Assembly (NCBI RefSeq): GCF_050436995.1
Contig: NC_134745.1
Span: 3,844,001-3,908,000, forward strand
DNA length: 64,000 nucleotides
DNA from: Anticarsia gemmatalis
Taxonomy: Eukaryota > Arthropoda > Insecta > Lepidoptera > Erebidae
Direction: 5' to 3'
The stretch's first letter is position 1. Every line of letters starts with the position of its first letter. The notes under the pieces were generated by a model. The model made no database searches and was not told the DNA's origin. It was given only the letters and a program-made list of their open reading frames with translations. Made by a program: the position numbers and the translations under genes. Positions 31,875 to 45,100 of the stretch are shown piece after piece.

Positions 31875-34800
31875 ATTTACTTATTTTAGTTAAATATTAT
31901 TTAATAGTGTTACGCATAATTACACAGTTTAAATCGTCTCGCTAACTCATTCATACATTTTTATACTGTACCATTCTTTTTTTGGTTATACCTAAATGTT
32001 GGATCCATTTTTGTTTCCTCTAACCATACATCAAAGTTAACAAACATCTCTGAATTATTATGTCACAGTCAGCTGTATACAGACATGTCATTCAAGTTAT
32101 TAAGCTACACATTGTGGTAATTTACGTTCATAATGTGAAATATAAATTACACGTAGTCGTATGTGGATTTGGCCGATCATTGCACTGCGTTGCGACATCA
32201 CTTTCCGCGTCCGTATTTTGGACACCGCAAGATAAAAACTTATAGACATGAAATATACCATAAGTACCATAACCTTTTTCTAAGAAGCGTTATAAGCATT
32301 TTTATGTAATGAAGAATTATAATGTTTTACCTCACCATGGTCCATTCAAATGTATGTATGATGCATATCTTAACACTTTCATGTACACGTCGTTTTCATT
32401 CTTAGTTCATTAATTAGCAGTATATTAGACCAACTTAACTAATACATGTAATTTTTTAGGTCTGCCATTTTTTAAATAACAGAATACCAATTGCTTTGCT
32501 ATTAATTTCCAGAAAAAACCTTCATGATTTAATCGCGTTCCACTCGTCACTTGTGCCTTAACGTTATTTTTGTTGTCACGGTACTCGGCCTCGCTATCGT
32601 AATAATAGCCGCCTTTTCACTTTTTTTATGCACAACTACTTTAAAATATGCCTGTACGAGTGTATTACAACATTCGATACTTTAAAATGTCTCAAGGTTC
32701 AAACTGTTATATTTCTGTAGGAAAGGTTATTCTAAGTAAACGTAATTCCTTTGTTTCGCAATGTTCTAGACAAGTCTACTAATAGCTGATGTTAATTTGG
32801 CCGTGGTCATGGGAAGGTTGATCTAAAATTGACTAGGTTGAATACCTCCCACGCCACATTTATGTTAAGTGCCCACCTTTGAAGGTATACCAACTATTAA
32901 TGTCATTGGTAATAATATTACATCCATTAGTAATAATATGAAATTTCCTAAAATGTCACGTATGATATTATTTTACTTGTCATCTTATCTCCAATCTGTT
33001 CTAACAAATTTGATCTCATAACTCATTTATTTACCTTTATGTAGAGCACTTTTAATATGACAAGCCGTCAGCCTTGGCATTTTATTAGATGTTGTTTCAA
33101 ATATCACATAAACACGTACTTTGATTGGAAAATAATTGAAATTGTTGATACTTGAAACTGAACGGACGTAAAAACTTTAATATTGAATGATTTAATAGCT
33201 GATCTAATTTGATTATAGAAGTGCAAAAAGTATATTTATTACCGTTTGTATAGTCTAGTGCTGTAATAACTTCCTGCTCTATATAAATCGTTACCTTGGA
33301 CAATTACTGCGTTAATGTCATGAGCGAAAATCGCATTTGTATCTATAAATTTAATTACCAAAACCGCTTTTTTCTTTGAATCCGGTAGTCAAACGAAATA
33401 TTTATTACTGTTTAATCAATTACTGAATCTAAAAACAATTTGCCTGAGGCGTATAGCAATCAAATACAAAGTATGCAACAATTTTATTGCGTGTAATTTT
33501 TAGTCCGCAACGATGCTAACCTCAGTGTAATATTAGACGTCATTTTGCTCAGACTGTATTGCCTACATAATATGCAAATCGTTACAGTGTTTCCTTTGAA
33601 CTCGATAAAATGTCAAGATTCTTAGGCCGTGGGCGGTTCGATCGTGATACCTAGGATTAGCTTTAATACCGATGTTATGGAACAAATAATCCACGGCTGA
33701 AGTTACTTAGATGCGAAATGAACTTCGTGTCAGTTTAGTGTTACTTTAATGATGCTATTTGTATTTAAGTATAAGTTTGTTTTATGAACTGTTTTACCTG
33801 TTTCAGTTCATAAATATTTACTTATAATAATTTATAGTATTATAAATATTAGCATTTTTAAATATCAATAAAATCGTTTATCTATAAACAAACTGGAAGA
33901 TTATTATCCATCTTCTTATCGATCCAATCTTAACAATCTAATCGTGGACATAAATTAAAACAGCACTAATAATGTTGTCTACAAAACGAAAAAAGGAAAA
34001 CCAACATTTTTATTACTATATCATCCTCTTATTGATCATAATTTTGTCTGGCGTTTTGTCGTTTGTCTCACTGCGCCATTTTTGTTCTTATACCAATAAA
34101 CTGTCGCTCCTTTATCGAGACAGTTGTTTCGTATTGAATGTCAAGGTAGCGTTAAACCGTATCCGGGTTTGTTACACCTAAAGGCCCCTTTATATGCTGA
34201 CAAATGCAAGTTGTGATAGGGCTGGCTTGACTGGCTGTATTTATTAGCGTCTACATGGCCTTATATTATTTCGACTAAAGACTGTGTCTTCAAACTGCAA
34301 ATAACGTAAATAGTGTATTAAGATTGCAGTTACTTGTCAGATGGTAACAAAAAACACTGACGAAACTTGCCCTTTTCTTAGAAGTCGTTTAGAATGGAGC
34401 ACGTTAGGAGACATTTGCTAATTTTTGCGATTATATGTGGCAACATGTAGTCAAGCCTAAAACAAGGAACTCACTTATACTTGGAAGCGATATTTCTCAA
34501 AAAAATACTTCAGTGTGTATGCCCTATAACATAAACGAGTGCACTGCTTGTCTGAAGAACATCGTCAAAGTTTTAAATGAGTCTATTTTTACTCTATATT
34601 TATACCAGGCATTGTACTGTAGAATAATGTTAATGGTCTTTGTGAGGCTTGTAGTGCAAAAATAGCACTTTTTATAAGCCTTGTTCTCTAGATTATCATA
34701 AGGTTTATTCTAGTTATCTATTTTTTGTTCGTGAGAGCGAGTGCTGGCATATTTACGGCGTGTTTCACGGCTCGCTATGGCAATAAACTAAAAAGGAATT

Positions 34801-37800
34801 GTGTTTTTCATGTCTACCACCTACATACATCCTCTATGACTACGTACATAAATAGATACGTTTTCATGTTTTTTGATAGCTTAAGTCTTAATATATCAAT
34901 ATGTTGCTATGCGGTAGCAAATTTACCTGCATAATTATATGCAGTTTTACAGCGACAACTTACAAGTCAATTAATCAAAACATATATATCGTACATATAA
35001 TTTTCGACAGTTTTTAAACACATTGCCGAAAACTGGCCAAATCATATTTATGGAACACGCAAGCATTTTTTATCTAAGAGGCTTAAACTCCTAATGGCGC
35101 AGTTTTAGCGGCACATCCATCAAATTTCCTTGTTTTAATGACTTCCCTATATTTAAATCAATTAATAAAAACTGTTCAGTAACTTTCCGAACACAGTCAC
35201 AAAACTAAACTAATGCTAGATCTTTAAATTCCCATTGTTTGTAAAGGGCAGCCATTCTCAATTTGCGTTCACAAATCTACAACCAGTCACGATTGTAGCC
35301 GTGAAATTATTAATACGGGCTTTATATACGCAGAACAAGCGTCTCGTATGATTTGAACGATCTATTAGACAAACTAGTTGAGTAATACAGAAGCTGATAT
35401 TAGAGTAAGCCAGAATAGATTTATAGATATAGATACAGATAGATTATGTTATTTTAGCAATATAAATATTATAGAATAGGATAATGGCGTTATAAACAAA
35501 TAAATTACTATTATCGTATCTTAAGTTGTTGTCTGCGAAGTTATTAAATGTCTTTAATAATCTTTTATTTGATGTATTTCATGATTGTATACCAAATATA
35601 TGTAGGTATTGTATAACGGTCTACTTCCACTGGGAATGCTTATATATGTACATATATTTCAAACATCATCTTTGTTGCTATGGGGTAGACTAATATTGAA
35701 GCACGCTATTTGCTATAATTTGTTCTCACTGCTACATCTTTTAAATACATAGCACAAATTACAAAGTCATGAACATTTAGCAACGCATCTAATATCATGG
35801 GAAACTGTTGTAACCTTAAATTCACATTTAAGCTCATCTTCGATTGATTGCGTTCAGTACATGCCCATAATAATGGTATTTATATTAAGAAATATTGCTT
35901 CAGGTGGATGTTGGGTAACTTCCTTTAAACTAGATGTTATCAGATCGTTAGTTTAGGCATTAACCTTATCGTTAGTCTCGCCTTGTTCATGATCTAGTGG
36001 TTTTGATATAAGTATTAAGTAAGGACTTCCATAAGTCATTAAATGAACGTATACCATGTAATCTTTTATAAATAAACTTGTAATTGAATAATATGCATTG
36101 GATGCTGTTTGCTATGCATTAAAAATATGGATGTATTTATATGTCTAGTAACAAGAGCAACGTGTTTTAGTGATTGTGTTTTCGTGAATTATAGCCTTTT
36201 CATTGTTCTAATTATACTTTTTTATAAGAATCGCCTTATACCTAAAGTAGTTATGTTTAATTGAGTGAAACTTTTGTAAAAGCTTACTTTTCTTACTATA
36301 TTAATTATTGCCAGAACTACATAACATATTGAGAGATAGTAAGAGTAGATCAGTATCATTTTATAGTGAACCTAATAGATACATATCTTAGTTTAAACTC
36401 ATGCATAATACCTTTCTAATGGTTTCAGTAAATGTAATAATTCTATTAGATCACAGCAATCTTAGGTAACTAAGGTATTTACAAGTTCCAATTAATTAAA
36501 TAATTCTAGAGCAATGTTGTCTACGCCTACTTGCGTAGAATGTGAAACTTTCAAATTGTGAAATTGCAACTCGATCGGTATTGCTCATTGAAATCTAGAC
36601 GACCTAAATATAGAAGCTATTTATAGTAATATCTTATATTAGTGTTACAAAGAATATGAATAGAGCGATGAAATACGAGTTCAAGCATTTGGCGTTTAAA
36701 ACTAAAAATAACTCGGGCACTACGTTAGAAACATTTTTCCATTTGTAGCTACTTACTTATACGAAAATATCTGTTTCAAACAAAGCCAGTACAATTACTG
36801 TGGTTCGTTAAACTGAAGCGAGTACATAAAATATTTTTTAGTAGTACTTGCTCGTGTTCCTATTCGGTGCTCAATAACATTTTCGGTGCAAATTAATTGT
36901 TAATCAATGCCCACTAAAAATATGATTAACGTAATAACTTGCAATAGTCTTTTAACCAATAAACTGATTTATAACCAGCAATGAACCTGTTTAACTGCAC
37001 CAATTTATACTGAAGCAATCCCAATTTAAGTGATTTGCAACCATTTCTCCGATCACTCACGTTGCAATTGTATATCCTTATACAAAACCAGCATTGTCCA
37101 GCGAATAAGCGAATGTTTCCTTAAGCACTGGTCACGATATGTTTCATAATGGCTGTGACAAGTGGGCGCAGCAACCTGCCCGTTCCCGGCGACAGTCGAC
37201 ACAGGCTGCGAGCGTGACTATCGCAATACTGCGGAACGGTGCAAGAAAGCGAGTTGTGACGTCATAGTTTTGTATTCGCGGTTTGAATTATTTATATGTT
37301 ATCTTTATAGCCTTATTATATTGAACTAAATCGGTAACACGATTTATTTTGAAATCAATGATGTCAATTTTGTATTGTGGTGGATCAAGAAATTTTAGTT
37401 ACAGACAGAGTTTGAAGTACATATTAAGTAATTTAAATTACAATATTTTATCTTTTTCTGCCTTCTGAAAGGATACTGAGAATAAATTTTTCTACAGTAG
37501 CCTAACATTAGTTTTGCCTTTTGTATAAATAAATTTCATTTTTACTAATATCTTAGTTTTAAGTACCTGAAGCCTGAAGCATACAGCGACATTTTACGCT
37601 TCTGCTTGCAACTTAACAACTACAGTCTAAAACAATTCGTGATACCTGTCTAAACAATGTTATTGTTTTTGATATTTGTTTGTAGAAAGTGTTATTATAC
37701 TGCCATTAAAATACAATTGAATTAGAGATGTTTCTGATCTATTACAGACAATAACAGCTAACAAGTTTGAAATGGCATTTAAATGAAAATGAAACATGAA

Positions 37801-38073
37801 TTTAATAATGAACGTGTTTTGCAGTCGCTTATACAGTCAGCACGATGGCTGGCTGTTTGAAAACTTATCCTCGTCAAATCATCGTATAGGTTATGACTAA
37901 TTTTGAAAAGCTATACAAAATATAAACTGTTATTTACACGTATAACATAAACTTAACCTTGGATATAAAGACAATTGACCCAGAAGTTGGCTAGCACCAT
38001 GTTTCATTTATAAATCTGTGTATGAAAACCGTATGCTAATTTCACTGGAAGTCAGCATCGAGCTATATATAAT
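31875..38073. other. Non-coding stretch; possible promoter island inside
   Basis: AT-rich, with no supported gene. The one feature that stands out is the CpG-rich island at 37140-37265, listed separately. Confidence 0.45.
37140..37265. promoter_or_regulatory. CpG-rich island with perfect CRE, possible promoter
   Basis: GC-rich against an AT-rich background, with the palindromic CRE TGACGTCA at 37257-37264. Read on the minus strand, it would precede a short open frame (ATG at 37094) that ends at a good donor, GTGAGT (37060), in the phase needed for Cda5 e1. The 11 encoded residues are not a convincing signal peptide, so the link to Cda5 is speculative. Confidence 0.3.
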
Positions 38074-38333
38074 ACTAGCAGACCCGCGCAACTTCGCTTG
38101 CGTCACCTAAGAGAATGGGTCAAAATTTTCCCCGTTTTTGTAACATTTTTCGTTGCTACTCCGCTCCTAATGACCGTAGCGTGATGTTATATAGCCTTCC
38201 TCGATAAATGGGCTATCTAATACTGAAATAATTTTTCAAATCGGACCAGTAGTTCCTGAGATTAGCGCGTTCAAACAAACAAACAATCAAGCAAACAAAC
38301 AAACTCTTCAGCTTTATTATATTAGTATAGATA
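38074..38333 (+). mobile_element. (CAAA)n-bearing retroelement-like repeat, copy 1
   Basis: From actagcagacccgcgcaac to ttatattagtatagat, with an internal CAAA microsatellite. Nearly identical to 48281-48567. The ends resemble sequences seen widely in arthropod introns (LINE 3' end or SINE-like). No protein is coded. Confidence 0.7.
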
Positions 38334-41300
38334 ATTCAATTTCACTTGAACGAAATGAATTCGACCAAAACTTCAAACCTTCCGGACATCCTCAACTTGT
38401 CATTTCCACAATACCTGTAACAAAATAAAAAAGTTCGCATTAACACATCGTTTTCCGATCGCACGCAACTACCCGCTACTTCCAGTACCGGCATTAGTAG
38501 ATAATCTAACAATTATACACTGCAGACGTTCCGTGTACACTCAACAGCAATAACTTGTATATATTGGCACATTATCAATCCATAAAACTGTAGATAAAAT
38601 GGCAGTGAGCTCGCACATGGGACTAACATTATTCATGGCGAAAGGTGGGTCTATTCCATACATCTCTGCTCCACCTGCGGTGATAACATTTGTGATATTT
38701 GTATGTATGAAATAGTGAAACTATTGCGGTTTGATAACCATTTAACATTACCTTACAAACACCAAGATGTACGCCTGAAGTATAGCGTCAATCATAATAT
38801 GTATAAAATGTCACACCTTTAATCAATAAAACAGTAAAATAACTGCGCTTTGTTTACGTCAACATAAATTAACAATCGTTATGTTATCATAGATATATTC
38901 TAGCGATAGTTATATTGCTGTTTTCATACATAATTTGATATGTTGTATGAATGTGTAGTTTCTTATTTAGTATTGGATGCATATTTATGCTAGTAACTAT
39001 ACAATGAGGCCGCATCACGAACCAGATCGTGACAGGACATGATAGAAATGGTATCGCTTTCAAATTACATAAATTATTATTCGCCCACGGCTCGGACCGT
39101 TTAATTGTGTAACGATTTGTTGCTAAATATCCTCTCACTTACAATCATAGGATTTAATAGAACTCGGCATTTCATGGTGTGTATTGGAGCATGGGAAGTA
39201 ACGCTAGTAACAAGTAATCACCGTGACATGTATTGCAGTTTGCAGTTAATTAAGTTAGTTGTCGATGGTTGTTTTAATTTAATTTGATTTGGAACTAAAT
39301 GCCATAGAATGGTTTTAAAACTAGGATTATTAAAAATACCATTTTTAAGTGCTCTGAGCGTTTGTCCAGGTTTTTGAGAAACGTCTAATTTGTTTACCCA
39401 ACGACAAATAAAAACATATAGGTATTATTCTAATCAATTTTATACATTTTAAATTTTCAAAGACATTGCAATAACTATTACCGGCAATGATCATACGCAA
39501 ATTCTTGCTTACATAAGACAATGACCATGTATTATCTAAACACTTGATTACATAGTATTCGCAATCAACCCGTATTTACTCTATTGACAGCTGTACGATA
39601 ACGTGAGTGACGGCAAACGATCATTGAAAACTAATAGTACATCGTGACGAAATACTAAGGATAATTGTTGAGTTTTGAAAGTTAAATTAAAATTTTGTAA
39701 GAAGTTTCGAAGACAGTGTAATTGTATCCTAAAAATATTTTATTGATAATAATATATACGTTCGATAAACTCCCAGCTCACTTTTTTTTCAGGGGCTTAA
39801 GACAAAGCCTTATTTTCATTTATGACCAGTGTTAAAAGGACTTTTACAGTTTCTTTCCTTTGGTTAGAAAAAGTTTTTTTTTAAATGTTAAATGTCAATT
39901 ATTATTAGTTTTGCAATAATAGAATACATATTACCCAGACTCAAAGCACAATCTGATCAATCAAAAAGTGACTTACAATATTTTCTAGAAATACTTTTCT
40001 ACCAGAGCATTCGGAAGACTCCTCCTTCAATAAAGTTAGGTTGGCAAAATATAGCCTTAACAACTACAAGTAGGATTTGGCACAAGTCTAAGGACATATC
40101 GAGTTCATACAAAAGTAGATTACCATAAACGGTAGCATCGTTTTATCAGATCGGACGTGAATGAGCGAATTGCCTTACTGAGAATCATAACAGCTCTTTC
40201 AACCGTATTAGGGATGTAAATATCATATACGTACTAGAGTAATAAGATGGGGTTTGATGCGTCATTTAAATACATAAATATACATACATACGTCCATTAA
40301 ATCACGCCTTTTTCTCATAGGGATGGTAGGCAGAGACCAAAGAACGCCGCTTGATACGATCCTCACAAACTTCCCTTGACTAATTCACATCCATACAAAC
40401 ACAAACATATTAAGCACATTTAGCAACTTCTACTTCTCACCGCTGTAACATAAAAGAACAAACCTGATTGCGGAGTCAATAAAAAAATAATTAAAACAAA
40501 TTATTTTGTCTCAACAACTCTTTTACTTGTTTTAATTGTTCACGCTCTGGTACTTTTTAAAAGCGTCAATAGACAACATACTAAATGCAAGTAGAATTAA
40601 ATCTTGTTATCAATCAATCACTTTATGTTATCAAATGTCTACAAAACCACAAATAAGCGCAAGATGCATGCAAAAATAACATACAATCTTAATTAGTGAC
40701 TAATACATTTTTTTGAAGAGCGTGTACTCTGACTCGTTTTAATATAAAGATGATGAAGCGCTTATGTCATTTTATTACGAGATTCTTGACCTACGACATA
40801 TCGGAGATGTGACTCAGATTGCACACCGTACCATCTTCAAACTAACATTCTAGTAATGGAAAACTGAACCTTATTGCAAAAGCTTCAAGAGACATTTTTG
40901 TTAATGTTTGAAACCAGTAATTAAACTCCCTTGATTGATTGCAGATTAGATTCATTGTTTACATAATTGGGTATTCTTAAAATTATAACAGAATCATTAA
41001 ATTATATTTTAAAATATGAGGATCTAAAGATGTAAATGGCATTTTTCTTCTTTTTTACTGTCTGAAGCTAATTTGGCATTTTATTACTTGAGATCAAACT
41101 CGTAACTTGAAAATGATTCATCGATTTTCTTGCATTCAATATTGAGGTCATGTAAGGTCAAATCGTATTACGTTTCATCTTGCAGATTGCAGGTAAATAT
41201 CATTACGAAGATCTATCTTTCCATAACTAGATAGGTGCGGTAATGCCACAGCTTATGGGTTATTTTGTGGTTAAGACTGGCCACATACATACTTCGGTTT

Positions 41301-42046
41301 TTTTTTGGTTTTTGTGCAGTGAAGATTACCTTAGTGGTTTCTTGCTATCACGTACAGTAATGGTCAGGAGTTATTCAGGAAATAGGCTGTATTTCACCAC
41401 ATAGGCACGTTTTCATATTAACGTGATTTTGTTTTATTTTCTAGTACAGATTATCCTGGAAGGAAATGTAGGAAGGAGAAGGTTTCGATGTAATAGCATT
41501 TAAAAAAATAGTAATAGAACACCAGCAACGAAACATTTCAGCTAAAATGTTTTTCTATAAAATCATCTAAGAAATAAGATACTCCTATTTTTATTGACTA
41601 ATAACAGTTAATAATATTTTTTCAATGTACGGAACAAATATTTATTTGTTTAACTACATTGAAGAGCAATTAAACGAAACGATTGTGTTTGTTTATCTAG
41701 AACCTAACATAGATATCTACGAGGTCAATCGAAACAAAATCTCAGCAATTTTTGACCCAAAGACCTTAATTTGTAAAAATAATTCTCCCATTATTATATT
41801 ACATCATATTATTGTTTCATTCCGGAACTAAACTTAATTGTTTTGATTCCGTTTCATTAAAATCAATTCTTCGGGTGGTGTTTGAGGTGTTTCATCAAAA
41901 TTGATTTAAACTTTGTTGCGGTAGCGTCCCTAAGTTGGTATAAAACTGATTTTTGTTTTCATCACTGAATCTAAAATACAAATCTTTAGAAGATATATTT
42001 TGACTGTGTATTTATTGAGTTAAGTACACATAAGACTTGGGCTGAA
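38334..42046. other. Non-coding stretch
   Basis: AT-rich. Apart from the dispersed repeat at 40280-40412, I see nothing in it. Confidence 0.45.
40280..40412 (+). repeat. Lepidopteran-type dispersed repeat, fuller copy
   Basis: acatacatacgtccattaaa, tcacgcctttttctc, then gcagagaccaaagaacgccg and cacaaacttcccttg. Same family as 31813-31874. Confidence 0.65.
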
Positions 42047-42109
42047 AGATTTGGGCTGAACATTATTCACTTTATTATAGATAAAGTGAATAATGTTCAG
42101 CCCAAATCT
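42047..42109. repeat. Perfect 29-bp inverted repeat with 5-nt loop
   Basis: Left arm 42047-42075 begins agatttgggctgaacatt. The loop is tatag (42076-42080). The right arm 42081-42109 is the exact reverse complement. A partial direct copy of the arm start (cttgggctgaaag) lies just upstream. It could be a template-switch palindrome or a foldback insertion. A conventional miRNA precursor would normally contain mismatches. Confidence 0.85.
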
Positions 42110-45100
42110 CTTTTGAATTCTTGTAGATCAATCTTTTTTACAAGTCTGTATATTATGCTTAACGTAATACGTTGTTATTATATCATCTTATGCGTACATT
42201 ATCCCACTACGAGAAGAGCCTCCCACAAGGCTGCCCTGTACCCGCGATATAAATGTAACAATTTTAAGCGAATTATAAACTGCTGTCTCAGAAAATTATC
42301 AAGTAAAATCGACAACAATTGCTTTATTAAAATAAATAATACTTTAAGTTATCTTATTATTCCTGCAATGTTCTTATGTGTTTTCCCCTTTTTCAGTTAC
42401 AAAATAATTTGTATAAAATGGCATGACATTTTTAACACGCTTTCAGCTTCTTTTTATATAATGAAGACTGAAACGTTTGTTTTGTTCAGTTTTTGTCTAA
42501 TCATAGTACGACTAAGATGTCATGCAACGGATGCAATTTCACAAGTTATTCTTATTTAACAAGACGTCTAAAATTCTGTCTTACGGTTTGTAATGAACAA
42601 TTGAATATTATTCGAGTAATAGATTATTATTAATGTTCGTTAAAATTAACTATTATATTGATTTTTAAGGTATTGCAAATCTGTGACTGTCGCGGTATGT
42701 ATATCCAAATAAATTTAAATTATTTTGTTTTTGGTGATATTATGCAGTATTATTTATGACACAAGGTTGATTATATTTATTGACCCTTTTTTTGACATAT
42801 TTATGTCATACAGTTTTTGGATTCAGTATAACAATGAACCATTATTAAAATGACCATAAAATGGATTAAATAATCATAAAACAAGGAAAAGTCATCTCAC
42901 TATTAAATAACATAAAATCGATTTTACATTACTTACTATCAAATCTTTTCACTCCAACAATAGTACAAATACATAATATTAATGTATGTTATCGACCTTA
43001 ATACCTACTTGCTTGAATACTCACGATTCGACATAGGAACCTCGGTGACCCGTTACACAAAGTTTCATTAAATGTCGGCGTCAATCAACCAATACTAACC
43101 GTGACCACGCTTGACCACAATACTAAATATGTTGTATAACACTATGAAGGAACTTATAGTGAGAAATACTGGACAGAAATAATGTCAGAAGAATTTAAGA
43201 AGATCAACAAGCTCAAGTTAAATAATGTTGAAAAAAAATCTACTTAAAAATCAAGTTTCGGCAAAAACCACTAAAACGTAATAAGCTGTATGTAATTTTT
43301 CTACCACTCTTAATAATAAAGGTGGAATTGGGCTTATAATCAAGTTCTTACAAACCAAAGCTCTCTCAATTTTTACTCTCTCATACTTTAACAAGAATAA
43401 CAATGTATTCTTTCATTCAATTGCTAAGCAACAATATGTCACAAGATAATAATTACTGTCATTTAATCAACACCTGTGTGGCACAATTTATTGATTTATA
43501 TAAATCATAAGTTCTTATAACTAGATGTCACAATCATTAACAATAAATACTTCTCATCAATGAACGGAAGAAATCAATTCTTTGATATCCTGTCATTATT
43601 GTAATAAATGTCAGTTATTTTTACCTATTCAATTAATATAAAGTTCATGTGTTTATGTCACACTAATACTATAAAACACCTAATTAAAATCAATTTATTT
43701 GCTATTTACTTGGCTCATTAAATTTTGAAATAGCCTAAGTAAAATATGCACCTAAATATAAAGTCAAACATCTTCAAGATTAAAAGCGTGCCTTAGATTG
43801 ATAACTTTTTCAAAGTTTTCTATAATACAGCAAACTATACTCCAAAATAGTGCCTACTATAAAAAGGCAAGTCATAATTGTGACATAGGAGTCAAGTCAT
43901 GTGTCATGACATGTGACTGTTAAAGCTAACTTAAAATTTGCAGACAGTACCTAGAAAGCTTTGAAATCGACCAAATACAAACCAAAACATGCCGATTTGC
44001 ATACATATTTATCGCCTCTTACTATATCCCTTCATTTGTTCATCACACTAGATACCAAAGAAATTCGATCCAAAAACTGATATATTTTCCCATGATTTCA
44101 ATTTTCGTTCCGATATCGGTACCTACAGCCCTATTCCTGCTCTGATATAGAATACAGGTGTTGCATTACTCTGTCTCAAGAGCTGCCGGTAACATTAGAA
44201 TGAAATGTGCAAGTGCGTACTGGAGTGAACATAAATTGTGCAAGACAACACCTGGCGCGTATCCGGCACGCTCGTTATTTAAAGGTTCTAGGTCCATTGT
44301 ATAACGACTATATGGAAAACAATGACATTAGAAATGAGAGCTGGTATTTAGCTCTCAATTATAAATTATAATTATGGCATCTAGTCGATTAAAAATTTTG
44401 CGCTTAATTCAATCAACTAACAATAAATTGTTTATAATAATTTACTAAAGTAAATATTATTTTTATAAATTGACGCCACATACATTTTTTAAATTCAACA
44501 TGCTTTTACTAATGCCATCATTACCTACCTAACGCAAGCAAAAATTATTGCAATAATTGGATTGTTTAATTACTTTTTTCATCTACAACACAAACGACAT
44601 TCAATATAATTATTATGCTAGTACAAAATATCGTGTGTGAATGGAAACAATGTTTATCTTCGCTAGCTCAGTAACAAGGTACCAACACGCGACAACACAC
44701 ATCACAAGTATCCATCATACTATAAATTATTCATGTTATTATTGCAAATGAGACTTTGTTTTATTATTTATTGCATTTTCCGTATAATTAACACATACTG
44801 TAAGATTTGTAAGCTGTCAATTACTGTATCGTTATAAAATACCAATCTCAAACGGATTGTGAATCTCAGTTGACAACTAGTGTACGTCAATTTGACTGCC
44901 ACTATGCAGTACATTACAGCTTTGATATAACATATTGCTCATCTTCATTTTAGAAAAGAAGCAATGTACAGCGGAATATCGAACGGTTGACAATTACCTA
45001 ACCAGCCAAGAAATTTATAGATTGAGGCATAGATTATACTTTTTCATTATAATATAGATTTATTCTCATCCTTTCATTGAAATAATGAGATTATTAAGTA

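Noticed and set aside
33001..33080. Candidate Cda5 first exon (minus-strand ATG 15 codons before a GTAAAT donor near 33035)
   Set aside because: The phase would fit, but the residues (PRLTACHIKSALHK) are not a signal peptide and no promoter-like context is present.
33620..33665. tRNA-like B-box (ggcggttcgatcgtgatacc)
   Set aside because: No matching A-box or foldable cloverleaf around it.
42086..42559. 157-codon plus-strand open frame
   Set aside because: Starts inside the perfect hairpin and has Ile/Leu/Cys/Tyr-rich AT-driven composition and no recognised domain. Likely chance.
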